Origin: Nocardia rhizosphaerihabitans
Lineage (GTDB): Bacteria > Actinomycetota > Actinomycetes > Mycobacteriales > Mycobacteriaceae
DNA: 64,000 nucleotides
Direction of reading: 5' to 3'
Assembly (NCBI RefSeq): GCF_014646295.1
Contig: NZ_BMNE01000015.1
Span: 1 to 64,000 of the forward strand
Shown: in pieces, positions 60,078 through 64,000 of the stretch
How positions within the stretch are numbered: position 1 is the stretch's first letter
How the letters are laid out: each line of letters starts with the position of its first letter
Program-made: the position numbers and the translations under genes
The notes under the pieces: generated by a model
The model's input: the letters and a program-made list of their open reading frames with translations, nothing else
The model's database searches: none
What the model was told of the DNA's origin: nothing

Positions 60078-61652
60078 ATGGACCAGTTGGTACTCACTCT
60101 GGTGATCCTGCTCGCGGCGGTGCTCGCCGAGTCGCTCGGCGGTCGGATAGGGGTAGCGCCGTCCATCCTGATGACGGTCTTCGGCTGCCTGCTCGCCCTG
60201 ATCCCCGCTGTGCCGAGCCTCAACATCCCGCCGGAGCTCATCCTCCCGCTGGTCCTGCCGCCGCTGCTCTACGCCGCCGCCCGACGTACCTCCTGGCGGC
60301 AATTCGCCGAGAACTGGCAGGTCATCGCGTTGCGCGCGGTTGGCCTCGTGATCGTCACCGCCGTCGCGGTGGCCGCGGTATTCCACGCCTGGAATCCGGC
60401 GACCGCGGTCGCGGCGGGCGTGGTGCTCGGCGCGCTGGTCGCGCCGCCCGACCCGGTCGCGGCCACCTCGATGGCCAGCAGGCTCGGCCTGCCGAGGCGG
60501 CTGATCGTGGCCCTCGGCGGCGAGGGCCTGTTCAACGACGTCACTGCGATCGTCATCTACACCGTCGGCATCCAGGCGGTGGTGACCGGCCTGTTCTCGC
60601 CGTGGCACGCGCTCGGCGACTTCGTCCTCGCCGCGGTGGTCGGGCTCGTCGTCGGCCTGATCCTCGGCTGGCTGGGCAGCAAACTCACCAAGTACCTCGA
60701 CAACGCCACCGGCCAGGTGGCGCTGAGCCTGCTGCTGCCGTTCGTCGCGTACGGCGTCGCCGAACACTGGGAGGGCTCGGCGGTCCTCGCGGTGCTGGTC
60801 TGCGCGCTGTACCTGACCGACGCGGTGACCGAGATCGGCGACCGGGACTACCGGCTGGTCGCGGACTCGTTCTGGGACATCGCCGAAATGCTCATCACCG
60901 GCTTCGCCTTCGCGCTGATCGGTCTCGAACTGCGGGTGGTCATCGACGCCACCGGGCACGACTGGTCGTCGCTGGCCGGAGTCACCGCGGCGGTGATCGC
61001 GGTCGTCGTGCTGCTGCGGCTGGCCTGGCTGCTGGTGACCTGGGCGGTGAGCACGAAGCTGTGGCGCGACACCGACGAGCCGTTCACCTGGCGCGAGGTG
61101 ATCGTCACCTGGTGGGCGGGGATGCGCGGCGTCGCCACGGTGGCGCTGGCCCTGGCCGTGCCGTTCACCATCGACTCCGGCGCGGATTTCCCCGCCCGCT
61201 CGGAGATCCTCTTCGTCGCCTTCGCTGTCGTGCTGTTCACGCTGCTCGTGCAGGGTCCGACCCTGCCGCTGATCGTCCGGATCACCGGCGTGCACGCCGA
61301 CACCAGACAGGAACGCGCGGTCGAACAGCAGCTGTGGACCAGGGTGGTGCGGGCCGAACTGGCCGAGCTCAAGATGATCGCCGCCCGCGACGGCCTGCCC
61401 GAAGACGCCTACGAGGACATCAAGGACACCCTGCGCCACCTCTCGGCCAAGGCCGACCCCGAAGCCGCCGACGCCGACGCCAAGGCCGCCCTCGACGCGG
61501 AACGCAAACTCGCCGCGCAGATGCGCGCGGTGCGCTCGGCCGTCATCGAGGCGGGCAGGCGCGAAGCCCAGGCCGCGCGCCGCGAACCCGGCATGCCGCC
61601 CGATGTCGTCGACCGGGTCACCCGCAGACTCGACCTCGGCCCGACCCGCTGA
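60078..61652 (+). CDS. Na+/H+ antiporter (CPA1/NhaP family)
   Basis: A 524-residue exchanger. Residues about 1-400 hold 12 membrane segments; GALVAPPDPVAATSMASRLGLPRRLIVALGGEGLFNDVTAIVIY contains the Asp-Pro and the Glu/Asn-Asp pair of the ion site, and WWAGMRGVATVALALAVPF is the second family motif. The cytoplasmic tail (about 410-524) is highly charged and helical, as in bacterial CPA1 proteins with Ca or pH control. It resembles Rv2287 of M. tuberculosis. It is separated from the proline-rich gene by 53 bp, and its stop is 6 bp from the convergent VIT gene. Confidence 0.9.
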   Translation: MDQLVLTLVILLAAVLAESLGGRIGVAPSILMTVFGCLLALIPAVPSLNIPPELILPLVLPPLLYAAARRTSWRQFAENWQVIALRAVGLVIVTAVAVAAVFHAWNPATAVAAGVVLGALVAPPDPVAATSMASRLGLPRRLIVALGGEGLFNDVTAIVIYTVGIQAVVTGLFSPWHALGDFVLAAVVGLVVGLILGWLGSKLTKYLDNATGQVALSLLLPFVAYGVAEHWEGSAVLAVLVCALYLTDAVTEIGDRDYRLVADSFWDIAEMLITGFAFALIGLELRVVIDATGHDWSSLAGVTAAVIAVVVLLRLAWLLVTWAVSTKLWRDTDEPFTWREVIVTWWAGMRGVATVALALAVPFTIDSGADFPARSEILFVAFAVVLFTLLVQGPTLPLIVRITGVHADTRQERAVEQQLWTRVVRAELAELKMIAARDGLPEDAYEDIKDTLRHLSAKADPEAADADAKAALDAERKLAAQMRAVRSAVIEAGRREAQAARREPGMPPDVVDRVTRRLDLGPTR

Positions 61653-61658
61653 CCAGCC

Positions 61659-62381
61659 TCAGCCGGCGATCGTGTCGGTGAGCGAGCCGATCGCATAGGT
61701 GACCGCCATCGCCAGCGCACCGCCGATCACCACCCGCACCACCGCTCTACCGCGATGACTGCCGCCGAGGCCCGCGCTCACCGACCCGGTGAGGGCCAGC
61801 GCGATGAGCACAGCGGCGAAGGTCACCGGCACCCGCCACTGCGCCGGCGGCAGCACGATCGCCAGCAGCGGCAACAGCGCGCCGCAGGTGAACGCGATCG
61901 CGGAGGAGATCGCCGCCGCCCACGGATTGGTGAGCTCGTCCGGGTCGAGCTTGAGCTCGGCCTCGGCGTGCGCGGCGAACGCGTCGTGGGCGGTGAGTTC
62001 CTCGGCCACCGTGCGGGCGGTCGCCGGACTCAGCCCCTTGGCCTCGTAGATCCCGATCAGCTCGGCCAGTTCCGCTGCCGGATCGTCGGCCAGCTCCCTG
62101 CGCTCCTTGGCGAGCAGGGCCTTCTCCGAATCCCGCTGAGTGCTCACCGACACGTACTCGCCCGCCGCCATCGAGATCGCGCCCGCGACAAGTCCGGCCA
62201 CGCCCGCGGTGAGGAGGGTGTGGGCATCGTTCGTGGTCGCCGCGACACCGACCACCAGACCGGCGGTGGACACGATGCCGTCGTTCGCGCCGAGTACCCC
62301 GGCGCGCAGCCAGTTCAACCGGGACGCGAGCCCTTCGGCATGGGGTTCGTGCGGATGGGCGGTCGGTGACGAGTCCTGCAC
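61659..62381 (-). CDS. VIT1/CCC1 family metal-ion transporter
   Basis: A 240-residue protein with five membrane segments. The family's first motif is LRAGVLGANDGIVSTAGLVVGVAA and the second AGLVAGAISMAAGEYVSVSTQRDSEKALLAKERRELADDP. Between them and the last helices is the cytoplasmic metal-binding domain (AELAELIGIYEAKGLSPATARTVAEELTAHDAF). Eukaryotic VIT1 moves Fe2+ and Mn2+ out of the cytoplasm; a bacterial role in iron or manganese efflux is inferred. ATG 62381 has the family-typical start MQDSSPTAHPHEPHAEG, with His residues. Confidence 0.9.
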   Translation of the reverse strand: MQDSSPTAHPHEPHAEGLASRLNWLRAGVLGANDGIVSTAGLVVGVAATTNDAHTLLTAGVAGLVAGAISMAAGEYVSVSTQRDSEKALLAKERRELADDPAAELAELIGIYEAKGLSPATARTVAEELTAHDAFAAHAEAELKLDPDELTNPWAAAISSAIAFTCGALLPLLAIVLPPAQWRVPVTFAAVLIALALTGSVSAGLGGSHRGRAVVRVVIGGALAMAVTYAIGSLTDTIAG

Positions 62382-62467
62382 CCGTCCAGCCTAATCGGGA
62401 GCGATACCGGATCAGCGCGGGACGCGCGGTCACGCACCCTGCCGGGCCGATCGGGTGGTCCGGCGGA

Positions 62468-64000
62468 TCAGCGCGGGACGCGCAGCCTGGCGCGCAGGGT
62501 GTCGCCCAAGCGCACCGCCAGTGCGAGCACGGTCAGTGTCGGGTTGACGTGGCCGTTCGTCGGGAAGACCGAACTGCCCGCGATGTAGAGGTTGTCGACG
62601 CCGTGCACCCGGCAGTGCCGGTCGACCACCCCGTGCCGCGGGTCGGCGGACATCCTGGTGGTGCCACTCGGATGCGCCCGGTCGGCCAGCGGTAGCGGCT
62701 CGGTACTGCCGGGCAGCGCCGCGGGCGCGATCTGCGGCGTGGGCAGCCCGAGCCGGGCGAACTCGGCTGCCAGCAGCGCCGTCGCCCGCCGGACGGTCGC
62801 GTCCTCCCGCTCGCCGATCCGCCAATCCACCTGCGGCAGTGGCATTCCCACCGGGTCGGTCCGCTCCGACAGACGCACCCGGCTGTCCGGATCCGGCGCC
62901 TGTTCGACCATCGTCCACACCTCGACACCGGTGAGCCGGTGCGGCAACCCGACACCGTCGATCAGCCTGCGCCGGGCACCTGCCAGCAGCAACCTGGTGT
63001 CCGACAGCATGATTCGCGCGTCGTTCCACTCCGCTCGCCCGCTCAGCACCCGTTTGACGGCGTCCCACGGATCGTCGGGCGCGGTGACCTCCTGCAACCA
63101 CAGCGCGCAGTTCAGCAGCGATTCCCTGCGCTGGATCTCCTGCGACAGGGCAAGGCCGTGCAGGAAGGTATGCCTGCCCCGCGGACCCTTGACCACGTAC
63201 TTGCCGAACCGGGCCAGCGCCGCACCGGCGACGGCGGCGGACAGCGTGCCGACCACGCCGCTGCGATGGTCGATCAGATACCGCCCCACCTGGTCGTATC
63301 GGTTCCCGATGCCACCGGGAACGGTGCGCCGCGAGGCCAGCAGCAGGCGTGGGGTGTCGATCCCGCCCGCCGCGAGCACGAAGATCCGCGCCTCGACGGT
63401 GCGAACCCGGCCACCGGCGCCGGTCACCTCGACCGAGTTCACGTGCGCGCCGGTGGCATCGGTGTCGAGGTGGGTGACGGTCGCGTTCACCAGCACCCGT
63501 GCGGTCGGCGCGGTGATGTCGCGCACCAGCCTGCCCCACCGTTTGCAGTCGAACCGGTCGACCGGATCACGGCTGATCTGCCAGAAGTACGGGCGCAGCG
63601 ACCCGGTGTCGACGGCGGCGGCAGGCGCCGGACGTCCGGCGAGCGGCCAGAACTCGGCGTCGGTGAATCCCGTGCCGTGCCCGAGCCCGGCATGGGCGGC
63701 GGCGCGTTCGGTGTAGGGACGCAGCTCGGCCGCATCGATCGGCCAGCCCGATCGCCGCACCCACGGCCGGGTGGCGAAGTCGAGGTCGTCGAGCACGCCG
63801 CAGCGTCCGGCCCAGACCCGCGAGCTGCCGCCGAGGACCCGGCTGCCCGCGATCCGGTCGGGTGGCAGCCGTGCCGCACCGACACTGTCGATGGCGGCGA
63901 ATTCGGCCTCGGTGGGCCCTATTTCGTGGTCACCGCTCTCCAGGACCAGCACCTGCAAGCCCGCCGCGGCCAGTTCGGTGGCCACGGTCAGTCCGGCCGG
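62468..64000 (-). CDS. GMC-type FAD oxidoreductase, 5' end outside window
   Basis: A partial gene: 510 codons are in the window and the start lies beyond 64000. The frame at the edge reads PAGLTVATELAAAGLQVLVLESG, the second half of an FAD-binding Rossmann motif whose GxG lies outside. Inside are RIAGSRVLGGSSRVWAGRCG (GMC signature), IFVLAAGGIDTPRLLLASRR, and the C-terminal active-site region HPSGTTRMSADPRHGVVDRHCRVHGVDNLYIAGSSVFPTNGHVNPTLTVLALAVRLGD with catalytic His and Asn. It resembles GMC-C enzymes of actinobacteria, including cholesterol-oxidase-like and glucoside 3-dehydrogenase types; the substrate is unknown. Confidence 0.9.
   Translation of the reverse strand, partial: PAGLTVATELAAAGLQVLVLESGDHEIGPTEAEFAAIDSVGAARLPPDRIAGSRVLGGSSRVWAGRCGVLDDLDFATRPWVRRSGWPIDAAELRPYTERAAAHAGLGHGTGFTDAEFWPLAGRPAPAAAVDTGSLRPYFWQISRDPVDRFDCKRWGRLVRDITAPTARVLVNATVTHLDTDATGAHVNSVEVTGAGGRVRTVEARIFVLAAGGIDTPRLLLASRRTVPGGIGNRYDQVGRYLIDHRSGVVGTLSAAVAGAALARFGKYVVKGPRGRHTFLHGLALSQEIQRRESLLNCALWLQEVTAPDDPWDAVKRVLSGRAEWNDARIMLSDTRLLLAGARRRLIDGVGLPHRLTGVEVWTMVEQAPDPDSRVRLSERTDPVGMPLPQVDWRIGEREDATVRRATALLAAEFARLGLPTPQIAPAALPGSTEPLPLADRAHPSGTTRMSADPRHGVVDRHCRVHGVDNLYIAGSSVFPTNGHVNPTLTVLALAVRLGDTLRARLRVPR

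Noticed and set aside
59756..61681. 641-codon plus-strand frame over the proline-rich gene and the antiporter
   Set aside because: An out-of-frame reading of two well-supported genes, rich in Arg/Pro/His; no domain.

Overview
The window is high-GC chromosomal DNA from a mycolic-acid-lineage actinobacterium, most likely Nocardia or a close relative in the Mycobacteriales. The basis is gene content and order: nucS, fadA4, a CnoX-like thioredoxin, glgB/glgE/glgP, dinG, pncB, clpS, mec-cysO-cysM, a rhomboid protease, an Rv1339-type hydrolase, rph, an RdgB homologue, a DUF3817 gene and an lprD-like gene follow the Mycobacterium tuberculosis Rv1321-Rv1343c order as I know it, and a complete mce operon lies further right. 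The genus is an inference from gene content; no rRNA gene is present. I saw no tRNA gene, CRISPR array, transposase or prophage gene, and no stretch above 300 bases lacks a gene.

Layout. 0-7 kb: mismatch endonuclease NucS, a small zinc-binding protein, a FilP/DivIVA-like filament protein, methylmalonyl-CoA epimerase and thiolase, a DUF3817 membrane protein, a cysteine-free thioredoxin/TPR protein, a methyltransferase and a Ddn-like F420 protein. 7-15 kb: the alpha-glucan genes glgB and glgE (translationally coupled) and glgP, with an inserted divergent TetR/VOC pair. 15-25 kb: an accessory block absent from the M. tuberculosis order, with a purine permease, an iron-box-preceded secreted protein, DoxX, a lipoprotein, a 998-residue TIR-membrane-WD40 protein, an orphan protein, a GT87 glycosyltransferase and a methyltransferase. 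25-37.7 kb: dinG, NAD salvage (pncA, pncB), clpS, the CysO/CysM/Mec cysteine-synthesis set, rhomboid protease, Rv1339-like hydrolase, RNase PH and RdgB; murI, expected here, is missing. 37.7-51 kb: mostly regulators and single enzymes (SDR, two sigma factors, TetR-MFS, PadR-FAD monooxygenase, a decayed XRE regulator, PAP2, an HNH nuclease with a small neighbour, a haloalkane-dehalogenase-like enzyme, PhoU, a Ca2+/H+ exchanger). 51-60 kb: yrbEA-yrbEB-mceA-F with tight overlaps and a proline-rich membrane protein. 60-64 kb: Na+/H+ antiporter, VIT-family protein and a GMC oxidoreductase cut by the window edge.

The most unusual items are (1) the TIR-TM-WD40/lipoprotein pair at 17.9-21.6 kb, a candidate envelope sensing or defence module; (2) a 152/153-bp palindromic intergenic element present twice (27.0 and 33.6 kb), nearly identical except for one small hairpin whose sequence differs while its base pairing is kept; (3) CysO ending in Gly-Gly-Ala-Arg, which implies a processing step; (4) several clear inverted-repeat operators (TetR/VOC, SDR, PadR, mce leader) and an iron-box-like site.
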